Shown piece by piece: positions 24,026 through 37,050 of a stretch of DNA of 64,000 nt (position 1 is its first letter; each line of letters opens with the position of its first letter). The translations under genes were made by a program, and so were the position numbers. The DNA is from Peptoniphilaceae bacterium. GTDB taxonomy: Bacteria > Bacillota > Clostridia > Tissierellales > Peptoniphilaceae. The stretch lies in the NCBI GenBank assembly GCA_028726605.1, contig JAQYPV010000003.1:1-64000 (forward strand). The letters run 5' to 3'. Below the pieces are notes generated by a model. It saw only the letters and a list, made by a program, of their open reading frames with translations. It was not told the origin of the DNA and made no database searches.

Positions 24026-27000
24026 ATGGGGTTTCAAAACTTGCCCGACAATGTGCGGGAAGGCGAAGTGCAGAAAATCAGTGAATGGAAAGAGATGGAC
24101 CTCTTAAGCCGCGCCGTACACGAGCGCGACGGCCGGGAAGAGTTCATCTTCTACGAGGGACCGCCGACGGCCAACGGCCGGCCGGGCATTCACCACGTCA
24201 TCGCCCGCACGTTGAAAGATATGACCAATCGCTACAAGACCATGCAGGGCTACCGCGTGGCGCGCAAAGCAGGTTGGGATACGCACGGCCTGCCCGTGGA
24301 GATCGAAGTCGAGAAGGAACTGGGCTTCCACAACAAGGGCGACATCGAGGCGTATGGCGTGGAGGCGTTCAACAAGAAGTGCCGCGAGTCCGTGTTCAAG
24401 TACCGCGACTTGTGGATGGACATGTCGGATCGCATGGCGTTCATGGCGGACATGGAACACCCCTACGTCACGATGGAAGACGAGTACATCGAGACGGTGT
24501 GGTACCTCCTGAACAACTTCAACGAGCGCGGTCTCATCTACAAGGGCGCGAAGATCCTGCCGTACTGCCCGCGCTGCGGAACGGGTCTGGCGTCGCACGA
24601 AGTGGCGCAGGGCTATCAGGACGACGAAGTGACCACGGTGTACGTGAAGTTCCCCGTGAAGGGCGAAGCGAACACGTACTTCCTGGCGTGGACCACCACG
24701 CCGTGGACCTTGCCGTCGAACGTGGGCCTCACGGTGAACCCCGACGTGACCTACGTGAGGGCGCGCCAAGGAGACGAGATCTACATCTTGGCGGAAGCCC
24801 GTCTCGACGTCTTGAAGCCGGAGTTCGGCGAAGTCGAGGTGCTGGAGCGATTCGAGGGACGCGAGCTGGAATACAAAGAATATGAACAGCTATTGCCGTT
24901 CTACGACATTTCCGGCAAGGCGTTCTTCGTGACGCTGGCCGACTACGTCACCACCGAAGACGGTACCGGCGTGGTCCACACCGCTCCGGCCTTTGGTGAG
25001 GACGACGCCAAGACGGGTCGCCGCTACGATCTGGCCTACATCAACCCGGTGGACGAGCGCGGCGAATTCGTGGGCGGCCCCTATGAAGGCAAATTGGTCT
25101 TCGATGCGGATCCGGACGTCATTCAATACCTGCGCGAACACGACAAACTGTATGCCAAGCAGAAGATCGTGCACAAGTATCCGCATTGCTGGCGCTGTGG
25201 CACGCCGCTCATCTACTACTCCAAGCCGTCGTGGTACATCGACGTCACGCAGTTCCGCGACCAGATGGTGGAGGAGAACAAAAAAGTCAACTGGTATCCG
25301 CCCTATGTGGGCGAGAAGCGCTTCGGCAACTGGCTGGAGAACCTGAACGACTGGGCGCTTTCGCGTAGCCGCTACTGGGGCACGCCGCTCAACATGTGGG
25401 TGTGTGACGACTGCGGTGAGAAAAAGTCCATCGGATCACGCGCCCAACTCGTGAAAGAGGCGCGCGAAGACATCGACGAGACCATCGAACTGCACCGCCC
25501 GTACGTGGACAACGTCACGCTCACTTGTCCGAAGTGCGGCGGCGTGATGCACCGCGAGCCCGACGTCATCGACGTGTGGTTTGACTCTGGCTCCATGCCT
25601 TTTGCGCAGTGGCACTATCCGTTCGAACACGAGGACATGTTCGATGAGGGGCTGTTCCCGGCGGACTTCATCAACGAAGGCGTCGACCAGACGCGCGGCT
25701 GGTTCTACTCGCTCATGGCTATCGCCGTGCTCTACACGGGCCACGCGCCGTACCGCAACGTCCTCGTCAACGACTTAATCCTGGACGCCAACGGCCAGAA
25801 GATGTCCAAATCCAAGGGCAACACGCTGGATCCGATTGCGCTCTTCGACGAATACGGCGCCGACGCCGTGCGCTTCTATTCCCTTTACGTCTCGCCGCCG
25901 TGGCTGCCCACGCGCTTTGACGTCAAGGGCCTCAAAGAAGTGCAGTCCAAGTTCTTCCGCTCCATCAAGAACGTCTACGCCATGTTCGCCCTCTACGCCA
26001 ACACGAACGGCTGGGATCCGTCCACGTTTGACATTGCCGACGCCGACCGTCCGGAGATCGACCGTTGGCTCTTAAGCCGCTTTGAGTCCCTGCGCGAACA
26101 GTACGAGCGCGACATGGACGCCTTCGAGTACTTCCGCGTCGTCCACGCGCTCTCCGACTTCGTGGTGGAGGACCTCTCCAACTGGTACATCCGCCGCAAC
26201 CGCGCGCGATTCTGGTCGTCTGAGGCGACGGTGGAAAATCAGGCCGCGTTCCGCACGACCTACGAAGTGCTCCTGGGCCTGTCGAAGCTCATGGCGCCGA
26301 TCACGCCGTTCTTGGCGGATCAGATGTATCTCGCGCTCACACAGCATCGCGAGATGGACTCCGTGCACCTGGAATTCCTGCCGAAGAAGGAGCCGGAGCG
26401 CATCAACCCGGCGCTGGAAGAGAAGATGGAATTGGTGCGCCGCGTCGTGAACTTGGGGCGCGCCGCGCGTGAAGAGGCAGGCATCAAGGTGCGTCAGCCG
26501 CTGCAGGAGATCCTCCTGGATGCGTCGCTGGCCGACGTCATCGACAACCTGACTCCGCTCATCCGGGAAGAACTCAACATCAAGCGCGTGCACTATTCGG
26601 ACGAGATCGCCTCGTTCATGGACATCACGGTGAAGCCCAACTTTAAAGTGGCGGGTAAGGTCCTGGGCGGCAAGATGAAGGCCTTTGCCAACTACTTAAA
26701 GGACGTGGACGCCAAGGCGTTCATCGCCGAAGTGCAGGAGGGTGGAAAGATCATCACGCTGGATGGCGAGACCATCGAGGTGCCGGAGGAGTTCATCCTC
26801 ACGCAGTTCACGGCGAAGGAGGGCTTTGACGTGACGGCGGATCGGGGCGTGTACGTGGTGCTGGACACCACGCTAAACGACGCCCTGATCGCCGAGGGGC
26901 TGGTGCGCGAATTCATCTCCAAGGTGCAGAACCAGCGCAAGAAGAACGGCTACGAGGTGGCGGACCGCATCGCCATCCGCTACGCGGCGGATGAGGAACT

Positions 27001-27139
27001 GGCGGCCGCACTGGAAGATGCCGCGGCGCAGGTGAAGGCGGAGACGTTGGCGCTTCAGATGGAGCGTGTGGCGTCTCTCGACGGAGAAGCGATCGACATC
27101 AACGGACACGAGGCCGTGTTGGCGCTGGAGCGTCAGTAA
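24026..27139 (+). CDS. ileS: Isoleucyl-tRNA synthetase, type 2, with GIHH signature
   Basis: A 1037-residue class I synthetase, the length of the IleRS2 (eukaryote-like) group. The active-site HIGH motif is rearranged: PPTANGRPGIHHVIARTLKD has G54-I55-H56-H57. The second motif GQKMSKSKGN is normal (~residue 592). The zinc-binding Cys sets (CPRCGTG, CWRCGTP, CDDCGEK, CPKCGG) lie in the CP1 editing domain and nearby. It charges tRNA-Ile and edits valine. IleRS2 enzymes are naturally tolerant to mupirocin, and this swapped GxHH signature is reported to raise tolerance further. Start ATG 24026 is behind AGAAGGAG; only a -10 box (23980-23985) is evident. Confidence 0.95.
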   Translation: MGFQNLPDNVREGEVQKISEWKEMDLLSRAVHERDGREEFIFYEGPPTANGRPGIHHVIARTLKDMTNRYKTMQGYRVARKAGWDTHGLPVEIEVEKELGFHNKGDIEAYGVEAFNKKCRESVFKYRDLWMDMSDRMAFMADMEHPYVTMEDEYIETVWYLLNNFNERGLIYKGAKILPYCPRCGTGLASHEVAQGYQDDEVTTVYVKFPVKGEANTYFLAWTTTPWTLPSNVGLTVNPDVTYVRARQGDEIYILAEARLDVLKPEFGEVEVLERFEGRELEYKEYEQLLPFYDISGKAFFVTLADYVTTEDGTGVVHTAPAFGEDDAKTGRRYDLAYINPVDERGEFVGGPYEGKLVFDADPDVIQYLREHDKLYAKQKIVHKYPHCWRCGTPLIYYSKPSWYIDVTQFRDQMVEENKKVNWYPPYVGEKRFGNWLENLNDWALSRSRYWGTPLNMWVCDDCGEKKSIGSRAQLVKEAREDIDETIELHRPYVDNVTLTCPKCGGVMHREPDVIDVWFDSGSMPFAQWHYPFEHEDMFDEGLFPADFINEGVDQTRGWFYSLMAIAVLYTGHAPYRNVLVNDLILDANGQKMSKSKGNTLDPIALFDEYGADAVRFYSLYVSPPWLPTRFDVKGLKEVQSKFFRSIKNVYAMFALYANTNGWDPSTFDIADADRPEIDRWLLSRFESLREQYERDMDAFEYFRVVHALSDFVVEDLSNWYIRRNRARFWSSEATVENQAAFRTTYEVLLGLSKLMAPITPFLADQMYLALTQHREMDSVHLEFLPKKEPERINPALEEKMELVRRVVNLGRAAREEAGIKVRQPLQEILLDASLADVIDNLTPLIREELNIKRVHYSDEIASFMDITVKPNFKVAGKVLGGKMKAFANYLKDVDAKAFIAEVQEGGKIITLDGETIEVPEEFILTQFTAKEGFDVTADRGVYVVLDTTLNDALIAEGLVREFISKVQNQRKKNGYEVADRIAIRYAADEELAAALEDAAAQVKAETLALQMERVASLDGEAIDINGHEAVLALERQ

Positions 27140-27173
27140 CCCGCGCGGAGGGGTGCTGAAAAGGGGATCATCG

Positions 27174-27207
27174 ATCAGAAAAATCGTATTTTTACGTTTT
27201 TTCTGAT
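27174..27207 (+). terminator. AT-rich hairpin after ileS
   Basis: ATCAGAAAAA (27174-27183) pairs with TTTTTCTGAT (27198-27207). It is the first of three hairpins between ileS and rpoB. Weak stem, so low certainty as a terminator. Confidence 0.4.
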
Positions 27208-27245
27208 GCCGTTTGACAAGGCTAACCTTTACAATCTCAAAAAAT

Positions 27246-27295
27246 GAAAGCCACGCATCCGGGAGGTTCTCCTTGACAGAAGCGTGGCTTTCGTT
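27246..27295 (+). terminator. Long perfect hairpin between ileS and rpoB
   Basis: GAAAGCCACGC (27246-27256) is perfectly complementary to GCGTGGCTTTC (27282-27292), followed by GTTT. The loop contains GGAG/CTCC, which can pair, and the -35 box of the promoter listed next. Likely the ileS terminator. Confidence 0.6.
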
Positions 27296-27301
27296 TATCA
27301 T
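27273..27301 (+). promoter_or_regulatory. Near-consensus upstream promoter of rpoB leader
   Basis: TTGACA (27273-27278) and TATCAT (27296-27301) are 17 bases apart. Transcription would start near 27308 and run into the hairpin at 27341-27370 before reaching rpoB. Confidence 0.6.
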
Positions 27302-27340
27302 GAGCACAGTTGATCACCTTCGCAAGAAGTCGTCGGAATC

Positions 27341-27370
27341 CCCCGGCGTGTCTTGACGAGGGGCTTTTTT
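27341..27370 (+). terminator. Terminator or attenuator in the rpoB leader
   Basis: CCCC (27341-27344) pairs with GGGG (27360-27363), with an inner CGT/ACG pair, and six T follow. It would stop transcripts from the upstream promoter after about 65 bases, so it may be an attenuator. Confidence 0.55.
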
Positions 27371-27382
27371 GTGTGGTAAGAT
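27353..27382 (+). promoter_or_regulatory. Main promoter of rpoBC
   Basis: TTGACG (27353-27358) and an extended -10 TGG-TAAGAT (27374-27382) are 18 bases apart. It overlaps the 3' arm and T run of the upstream hairpin, so start and stop signals share bases. Confidence 0.7.
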
Positions 27383-27445
27383 ATGTAACTGTTTCAATTC
27401 GTCCCAAAAACGGACTTTTCCCAGTTTAATTGAGAAGGAGATCGC

Positions 27446-30400
27446 ATGCACAATCATACCGCGCTGTATGGCCGTACTGTGCGCCAGAGTTTTTCACGAA
27501 TTCCGCAAGTCTTGGAGTTCCCCAACCTCTTGGCGATCCAGAAGGACAGCTTCGATTGGTTCATGAAGGAAGGGTTGCGCGAGGTGCTCGAAGACGTCTC
27601 GCCGATTCGCGACTATTCCGGAAACCTCGTGTTGGATTTTGTCGACTACTACTTTGAAGATGAACCCGAATACTCCGTCGAAGAAGCCAAGGAGCGGGAC
27701 ACCAATTACGCGCGCAAATTGAAGGTCAAAGTCCGCCTCATTAAGATCGACGACGGCGAGATCATGGACGTCAAAGAACAGGAAGTCTTCTTGGGCGACA
27801 TCCCCATGATGACCGAATCCGGCACCTTCATCATCAACGGCGCGGAGCGCGTCATCGTCTCACAGCTCATCCGCTCGCCGGGCGTCTACTACGCCAAGGA
27901 CTTCGACAAGTCCGGGAACACCATGATCTCGTCCACGGTCATTCCGAACCGGGGCGCGTGGCTGGAGTACGACAACGACGCGCACGGCGTGGTGAACATC
28001 CGCATCGACCGCACGCGCAAGCTCCCGGCGACCACGCTCATCCGCGCGCTGCTCTTTGAGACCGACGACGAGATGATCGAAGTGCTGGGCGACTCCGAAG
28101 CGCTGCGCCTGACGCTTGAAAAAGAGACGTCGTCCACGCGCGAAGATGCTCTCATCGAAATCTACCGCAAGTTGAAGCCGGGCGACCTCGCCTCCGTGGA
28201 GTCGGCGGAGCCGCTCATCCACAACTTGTTCTTCGATCCCCGCCGCTACGATCTGGCCAAAGTGGGACGCTACACCTTTAATAAGAAGCTCACGGTGCAG
28301 AACCGCATCACGAACCGTACGCTCGCGAGCGACGCCGTCTCCGAGGACGGCGAGATCATCGCGCAGGAAGGCGACTTCATTACTGAAGAGTTGGCGCACG
28401 AGATCGAACTCGCCGGCATCAACGTTGTGGACGTCTACACCAACGAAGAGCGCACGAAGAAGGCGCGCGTGGTGGGCAACCACTTCGTGGACAGCGAAGC
28501 CTTCGGCGATGCCTTCGAAGGCGTGGATTTCAAGGCGCTGGGCTTCTCAGAAAAACTGTACTGGCCGGCCATGCAAAAGCTCATCGCCGAGATCGAGGAG
28601 CACCCGGACGACTACGACACGCCGGAGAAGAAGGCGCGCCTGTTGAAGCGCGAGCGCTTGGAAATCAGCCCGCGCCACATTACGCCGGCCGACATTCTGG
28701 CCACCTTCAGCTACCAGCTGAACCTTTACCAGGGCGTGGGCAACACCGACGACATCGACCACCTGGGCAATCGCCGCGTGCGCTGCGTGGGCGAGCTTCT
28801 GCAAAACCAGTTCCGCATCGGCCTCTCGCGCATGGAGCGCACGGTCAAAGAGCGCATGACCACTGGTGATCCGGATCTCGCGACGCCGCAGAGCCTCTTA
28901 AACGTGCGCCCGGTGACGGCCGCCATTAAAGAGTTCTTCGGCTCTTCGCAGCTCTCTCAGTTCATGGACCAGACGAACCCCATGTCCGAGCTCACGCACA
29001 AGCGCCGCCTGTCGGCGCTGGGACCGGGCGGTCTCTCGCGTGACCGCGCGGGCGCGGAGGTTCGAGACGTCCACGATTCGCACTACGGCCGCATTTGCCC
29101 CATCGAGACGCCGGAAGGTCCGAACATCGGCCTGATCACGTCGCTCACCACGTTTGGCCGCATCAACGAGTACGGCTTCATCGAGACCCCGTACCGCAAG
29201 GTCATCGAGGGCACGGGACGGGTGACGGACGAAATCGTCTATTTGACGGCGGACCAGGAAGACCGCTACATCAAGGCGCAGGCCAACGAGCCGATCGGCG
29301 AAGACGGCGTGTTCCTGAATGAGCGCGTCTCCGGCCGTGGCCTTAACGCGGTCAACGACATCTATCCCCGTGAAAAAGTCCAGTTCATGGACGTGTTGCC
29401 GCAGCAGATCGTCTCGGTCGGCGCGGCCATGATCCCGTTCCTGGAAAACGACGATGCGACGCGCGCCCTCATGGGTACGAACATGCAACGTCAGGCGGTG
29501 CCGCTCATCAAGACCGAGGCTCCGATGATCGGCACGGGCATCGAGCACAAGGCGGCGCTCGACTCGGGCGTGGTGGTCATGGCCAAGGAGTCCGGCGTGG
29601 TCACGAAGGTGGACGCGGATCACATCGTGGTGCGCGGCGACGAGTCGGGTCAGGAAGTTTCGTACAAGATCTTCAAGTTCCGCCGCGCGAACCAGGGCAC
29701 GTGCTTTAACCAGCGCCCCATCGTGGACGAGGGCGACATCGTCGAGAAGGGCGAGATCATCGCCGACGGCCCGTCCACGGAAGAGGGCGAGATTGCGCTC
29801 GGCAAGAACATCTTGATCGCGTTCATGACGTGGGAAGGCTACAACTACGAAGACGCCATGCTCATCAACGAGGAACTGGTGATCAACGACACGTTGACGT
29901 CCATCCACATCGAGGAACACAGCTGCGAGGCGCGTGAGACGAAGTTGGGTTCGGAAGACATCACGCGCGACATCCCCAACATCGGCGAAGACATGCGCCG
30001 CAACCTGGACGAAGACGGCATCATCCGCATTGGCGCAGAAGTGGTGGCGGGCGACATCTTGGTCGGCAAAGTGACGCCGAAGGGCGAAACCGAACTGTCG
30101 CCGGAAGAGCGCCTCTTGCGCGCCATCTTCGGCGAAAAAGCGCGCGAAGTGCGCGATGCCTCGCTCAAGGTGCCGCACGGAGAGTCCGGCATCGTCGTGG
30201 ACGTGAAGAAGTACTCGCGCGCCAACGGCGACGACTTGGCGCCGGGTCTCAACGAAGTGGTGCGTGTCTACATCGCCACGAAGCGCAAGATCATGGTGGG
30301 CGACAAGATGTGCGGTCGCCACGGCAACAAGGGTGTCGTCTCGCGCATCCTGCCGGTGGAAGACATGCCATTCCTGCCGGATGGCACGCCCATTCAGATC

Positions 30401-31222
30401 TGCTTGAACCCGTTGGGCATTCCGTCCCGTATGAACCTGGGACAGGTTCTGGAAGTGCACTTGGGTCTGGCCGCCAAGAAGCTCGGCTGGAAGGTGGCGA
30501 CGCCGGTCTTCGACGGCGCCTCCGATACCGACATCGAAGAGGCACTGCAAAAGGCGGGTTATCCCATCGACGGCAAGATCCAGCTGCGCGACGGCCGCAC
30601 GGGCGAACCGTTCGACAACCGCGTGACGGTGGGCTACATGTACATCCTGAAGCTGCACCACATGGTGGAAGAGAAGATCCACGCGCGTTCGACGGGCCCG
30701 TACTCGCTCGTGACGCAGCAGCCGCTCGGCGGCAAGGCGCAGTTCGGCGGTCAGCGCTTCGGTGAAATGGAAGTGTGGGCGCTGGAAGCCTACGGCGCGT
30801 CCCACACCCTGCAGGAGATGCTCACTGTGAAGTCGGATGACGTCACGGGCCGCGTGCGCACATATGAAGCCATCGTCAAGGGCGAGAACATCCCCACGCC
30901 GGGCGTGCCGGAGAGCTTCAAGGTGCTCATCAAGGAATTGCAGTCGCTGGCGCTGGACATCAAGCTCCTGGACGACGAGGGCGACGAAGTGGAACTCCTG
31001 AGCGACCTCAACGACGTGACGCGCTTCTCCCAGATTGAAGACATCGACGAGAAACAGACGGAGGAGCTGCCCAAGTCCTTTATCCAACAGGCCACGGACG
31101 GCGATCCCATCGAAATGGACCGCTCCTATGAACTGGACGACGACGATGACGACGACGGCGGGGAAGACGCCTACGGGGCGATGAGCTTCTCCTTGACCAC
31201 CGGTGACGAAGACGAAGAATAG
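27446..31222 (+). CDS. rpoB: RNA polymerase beta subunit
   Basis: A 1258-residue beta subunit starting at ATG 27446 behind GAGAAGGAG. All landmark regions are present: the rifampicin pocket ([38 protein letters not shown], near residues 490-530), [16 protein letters not shown], and C-terminal [14 protein letters not shown]-like and [18 protein letters not shown]. The positions that usually mutate to rifampicin resistance (the Asp in FMDQ, the His in THKRR and the Ser in RLSALG) carry the sensitive residues. The tail is acidic (a run of Asp). It is followed by rpoC after 11 bases. The usual upstream neighbours rplJ-rplL are absent; ileS is there instead. Confidence 0.98.
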   Translation: MHNHTALYGRTVRQSFSRIPQVLEFPNLLAIQKDSFDWFMKEGLREVLEDVSPIRDYSGNLVLDFVDYYFEDEPEYSVEEAKERDTNYARKLKVKVRLIKIDDGEIMDVKEQEVFLGDIPMMTESGTFIINGAERVIVSQLIRSPGVYYAKDFDKSGNTMISSTVIPNRGAWLEYDNDAHGVVNIRIDRTRKLPATTLIRALLFETDDEMIEVLGDSEALRLTLEKETSSTREDALIEIYRKLKPGDLASVESAEPLIHNLFFDPRRYDLAKVGRYTFNKKLTVQNRITNRTLASDAVSEDGEIIAQEGDFITEELAHEIELAGINVVDVYTNEERTKKARVVGNHFVDSEAFGDAFEGVDFKALGFSEKLYWPAMQKLIAEIEEHPDDYDTPEKKARLLKRERLEISPRHITPADILATFSYQLNLYQGVGNTDDIDHLGNRRVRCVGELLQNQFRIGLSRMERTVKERMTTGDPDLATPQSLLNVRPVTAAIKEFFGSSQLSQFMDQTNPMSELTHKRRLSALGPGGLSRDRAGAEVRDVHDSHYGRICPIETPEGPNIGLITSLTTFGRINEYGFIETPYRKVIEGTGRVTDEIVYLTADQEDRYIKAQANEPIGEDGVFLNERVSGRGLNAVNDIYPREKVQFMDVLPQQIVSVGAAMIPFLENDDATRALMGTNMQRQAVPLIKTEAPMIGTGIEHKAALDSGVVVMAKESGVVTKVDADHIVVRGDESGQEVSYKIFKFRRANQGTCFNQRPIVDEGDIVEKGEIIADGPSTEEGEIALGKNILIAFMTWEGYNYEDAMLINEELVINDTLTSIHIEEHSCEARETKLGSEDITRDIPNIGEDMRRNLDEDGIIRIGAEVVAGDILVGKVTPKGETELSPEERLLRAIFGEKAREVRDASLKVPHGESGIVVDVKKYSRANGDDLAPGLNEVVRVYIATKRKIMVGDKMCGRHGNKGVVSRILPVEDMPFLPDGTPIQICLNPLGIPSRMNLGQVLEVHLGLAAKKLGWKVATPVFDGASDTDIEEALQKAGYPIDGKIQLRDGRTGEPFDNRVTVGYMYILKLHHMVEEKIHARSTGPYSLVTQQPLGGKAQFGGQRFGEMEVWALEAYGASHTLQEMLTVKSDDVTGRVRTYEAIVKGENIPTPGVPESFKVLIKELQSLALDIKLLDDEGDEVELLSDLNDVTRFSQIEDIDEKQTEELPKSFIQQATDGDPIEMDRSYELDDDDDDDGGEDAYGAMSFSLTTGDEDEE

Positions 31223-31233
31223 GCAGGGGGAAT

Positions 31234-34845
<3,612 letters not shown>

Positions 34846-34882
34846 CGACGGACAAATGAGATAACGCCTATCGGGCGGAGGA

Positions 34883-34908
34883 GGCGCAATCGAAAGGTTG
34901 CGCCTTTT
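34883..34908 (+). terminator. Terminator of rpoBC
   Basis: GGCGCAA (34883-34889) pairs with TTGCGCC (34898-34904), followed by TTTT. It lies only 17 bases before the pheA start; no promoter is visible between, so some read-through may feed the aromatic operon. Confidence 0.7.
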
Positions 34909-34924
34909 GCAAAGGGGAAAACTT

Positions 34925-36037
34925 ATGGAACAGAGGGACAATCGCCTGGACGCCGCGCGCGAGCGCATCGATGCGGTGGACCGCGAGATGGCAAGGCTCT
35001 TTCGGGAGCGGATGGACGCCGTGAAAGAGGTGGCCGCGGTGAAGCGCAAGACAGGGCAGCCCATCTACGACCCCGGCCGTGAAGCCTCCGTCGTGGCGCA
35101 TCACACAAAGGAACTGCAAGACGAGGTGCTCGCGCCGTATTACGGCGAATTCCTCCGTCAGACCATGGCCCTGTCCCGCGAGTACCAGAAGCGCCTCATG
35201 CGGGGCATGCGCGTGGCGTTCAGCGGTGTGGAGGGGGCGTATGCCGCCATGGCGGCGGAAGTCCTCTTTCCGGAGGGGGAGATGGCGGCGATGGGCTCCT
35301 TTGAAGAGGCTTACAACGCCGTCGTCCATGCGGCGGCGGACTTCGCCATCTTGCCGCTCGAAAACAGCGACGCAGGCGAGGTGACGTCGGTCATCGACTT
35401 GCTCTTTGAAGGGCCGCTCTACATCGAGCGCACCTTGGATCTCAGCGTGGCGCACGTCGTCGCCGGTTTGCCGGGGGCGACGCTCGATGACATCAGAACC
35501 GTCACGAGTCATCCGCAGGCCCTTCGTCAGTGCTCTGCGTTCATCCAAAAAGCAGGTTGGAAACAGGAAGTGGCCGACAACACGGCGCGCGCGGCGGAGA
35601 CGGTGCTCAAGGCGGGGGATAAGTCCCTCGCCGCCATCTGCAGTCGCCATGCCGCAGAGCGTCTCGGCCTCTCGGTCGTCCGCGCGGATGTCACGAACCG
35701 GGCGAACAACACCACGCGCTTCGCCGTACTGGGCGCCGCGGAACCGCCGACGCCGCCAGCAGAGGCGGGTTCGCAGTCGGTGCTATTCTTCACGGTGAAA
35801 AACGAAGCCGGCGCACTGGGTCGGGCGCTCAACATCATCGGCTCACACGGCTTCAACTTGCGCGTGCTGCGCAGCCGTCCGCGTAAGGATCTCCTGTGGT
35901 CCTACTACTTCTACGCCGAGACGGAGGGAAACCTGAACACGGCCATCGGCCGAGACATGTTGGAAGCGCTGCGCGCCACGTGCGACATCGTCAAGGTGGT
36001 CGGCACCTTTGCCGTGAGCGAAGGAGTGGCGCGATGA
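34925..36037 (+). CDS. pheA: Chorismate mutase/prephenate dehydratase (P-protein)
   Basis: A 370-residue bifunctional enzyme starting at ATG 34925 behind AAAGGGG. Residues ~5-90 are an AroQ chorismate mutase helix bundle (RERIDAVDREMARLF, RMDAVKEVAAVK). Residues ~95-275 are prephenate dehydratase, with FSGVEGAYAAMAAE and the catalytic NNTTRFAVLG. Residues ~285-365 are an ACT domain. It converts chorismate through prephenate to phenylpyruvate for phenylalanine. The ACT motif GALGRAL is present, but the usual ESRP loop reads RSRP, so feedback by phenylalanine may differ (inference). It opens the aromatic operon, and its TGA overlaps the aroB ATG. Confidence 0.95.
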   Translation: MEQRDNRLDAARERIDAVDREMARLFRERMDAVKEVAAVKRKTGQPIYDPGREASVVAHHTKELQDEVLAPYYGEFLRQTMALSREYQKRLMRGMRVAFSGVEGAYAAMAAEVLFPEGEMAAMGSFEEAYNAVVHAAADFAILPLENSDAGEVTSVIDLLFEGPLYIERTLDLSVAHVVAGLPGATLDDIRTVTSHPQALRQCSAFIQKAGWKQEVADNTARAAETVLKAGDKSLAAICSRHAAERLGLSVVRADVTNRANNTTRFAVLGAAEPPTPPAEAGSQSVLFFTVKNEAGALGRALNIIGSHGFNLRVLRSRPRKDLLWSYYFYAETEGNLNTAIGRDMLEALRATCDIVKVVGTFAVSEGVAR

Positions 36038-37050
36038 AATTCTCCGTGAAGACGCGGGACTTCACCTATCCGATTGTGGTGGAACAGGGGGCGCTGGAGC
36101 GCCTCGATGGCGTCTGTGACCTAGAGCGGCGGGTGCTCGTGGTGACGGACGACGGCGTGCCCGAGGCGTACGCTGAACGCGTGGCGGCGCAATGCCGGGA
36201 GCCGGTCGTGGTGCGCCTTCCCCAAGGGGAAGCGACCAAGACCCTTGAAAGCTGGGCGCGCCTTTTACAGACCCTGCTCGACCACCACTTCGACCGCAAG
36301 GACTGCGTGGTGGCTGTGGGCGGCGGCGTGATGGGGGATTTGGCCGGCTTTGCCGCGGCGTCGTACATGCGCGGCGTGGACTTCTACAACGTGCCGACGA
36401 CGCTGCTCTCGCAGGTGGACTCGTCCATCGGCGGAAAGACCGCCGTGGACTTTGGCGGCGTCAAGAACAGCGTGGGCGCCTTTTACCCGCCGCGCGCCGT
36501 GGTCATCGACCCGCAGACGCTTAAGACCCTCGACGCCCGCCAAGTGGCCTGTGGCATGGCGGAGACCATCAAAATGGCCGCGGCGTTCGACGCCGACTTC
36601 TTCACGGCGATCGAAGCGGGCCTTTCCGCGGATGACGCCGAGGCGCTCATCGCCGGCGCGCTTCGGATCAAACGGGCGGTCGTGGAGGCAGATGAAACCG
36701 AAAAGGGCCTCCGGCGGGCGCTCAACTTCGGACACACCGTGGGGCACGCCATCGAGGCGAACAGCGCGCTGTTGCACGGGGAGAGCATCGCCGCGGGCAT
36801 GCTCTATTTCGCCTCGGGTGAGGCGCGCGAGCGCATCGCCGCCTTGTTGCGCCGCGAGAAGTTGCCGACGGAGACGGACGTCGCCCCAAAACGCCTCATG
36901 GAGACGCTCCTCCACGACAAGAAGGCGGAAGCCGACGGCGTCGTTGTGGTTCGCGTGGACGAAATTGGAACGCATCGCTTGGAAAAACTGTCGCAAGAGG
37001 CGCTGTGGGACGTCTTAACGCAGCATGCGTCAAAAGGAGGACGGTCATGA
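36034..37050 (+). CDS. aroB: 3-dehydroquinate synthase
   Basis: A 338-residue enzyme whose ATG 36034 overlaps the pheA stop (ATGA), with AAGGAG upstream. Typical motifs are GGGVMGDLAGFAAASYMRG (NAD and substrate), PTTLLSQVDSSIGGKTAVD, and the metal-binding RALNFGHTVGHAIE with further His at LLHGESIAAGM. It converts DAHP to 3-dehydroquinate, the second step of the shikimate pathway, in the cytoplasm. The glycerol-dehydrogenase-like fold and length agree. The next gene overlaps again by four bases. Confidence 0.95.
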   Translation: MKFSVKTRDFTYPIVVEQGALERLDGVCDLERRVLVVTDDGVPEAYAERVAAQCREPVVVRLPQGEATKTLESWARLLQTLLDHHFDRKDCVVAVGGGVMGDLAGFAAASYMRGVDFYNVPTTLLSQVDSSIGGKTAVDFGGVKNSVGAFYPPRAVVIDPQTLKTLDARQVACGMAETIKMAAAFDADFFTAIEAGLSADDAEALIAGALRIKRAVVEADETEKGLRRALNFGHTVGHAIEANSALLHGESIAAGMLYFASGEARERIAALLRREKLPTETDVAPKRLMETLLHDKKAEADGVVVVRVDEIGTHRLEKLSQEALWDVLTQHASKGGRS

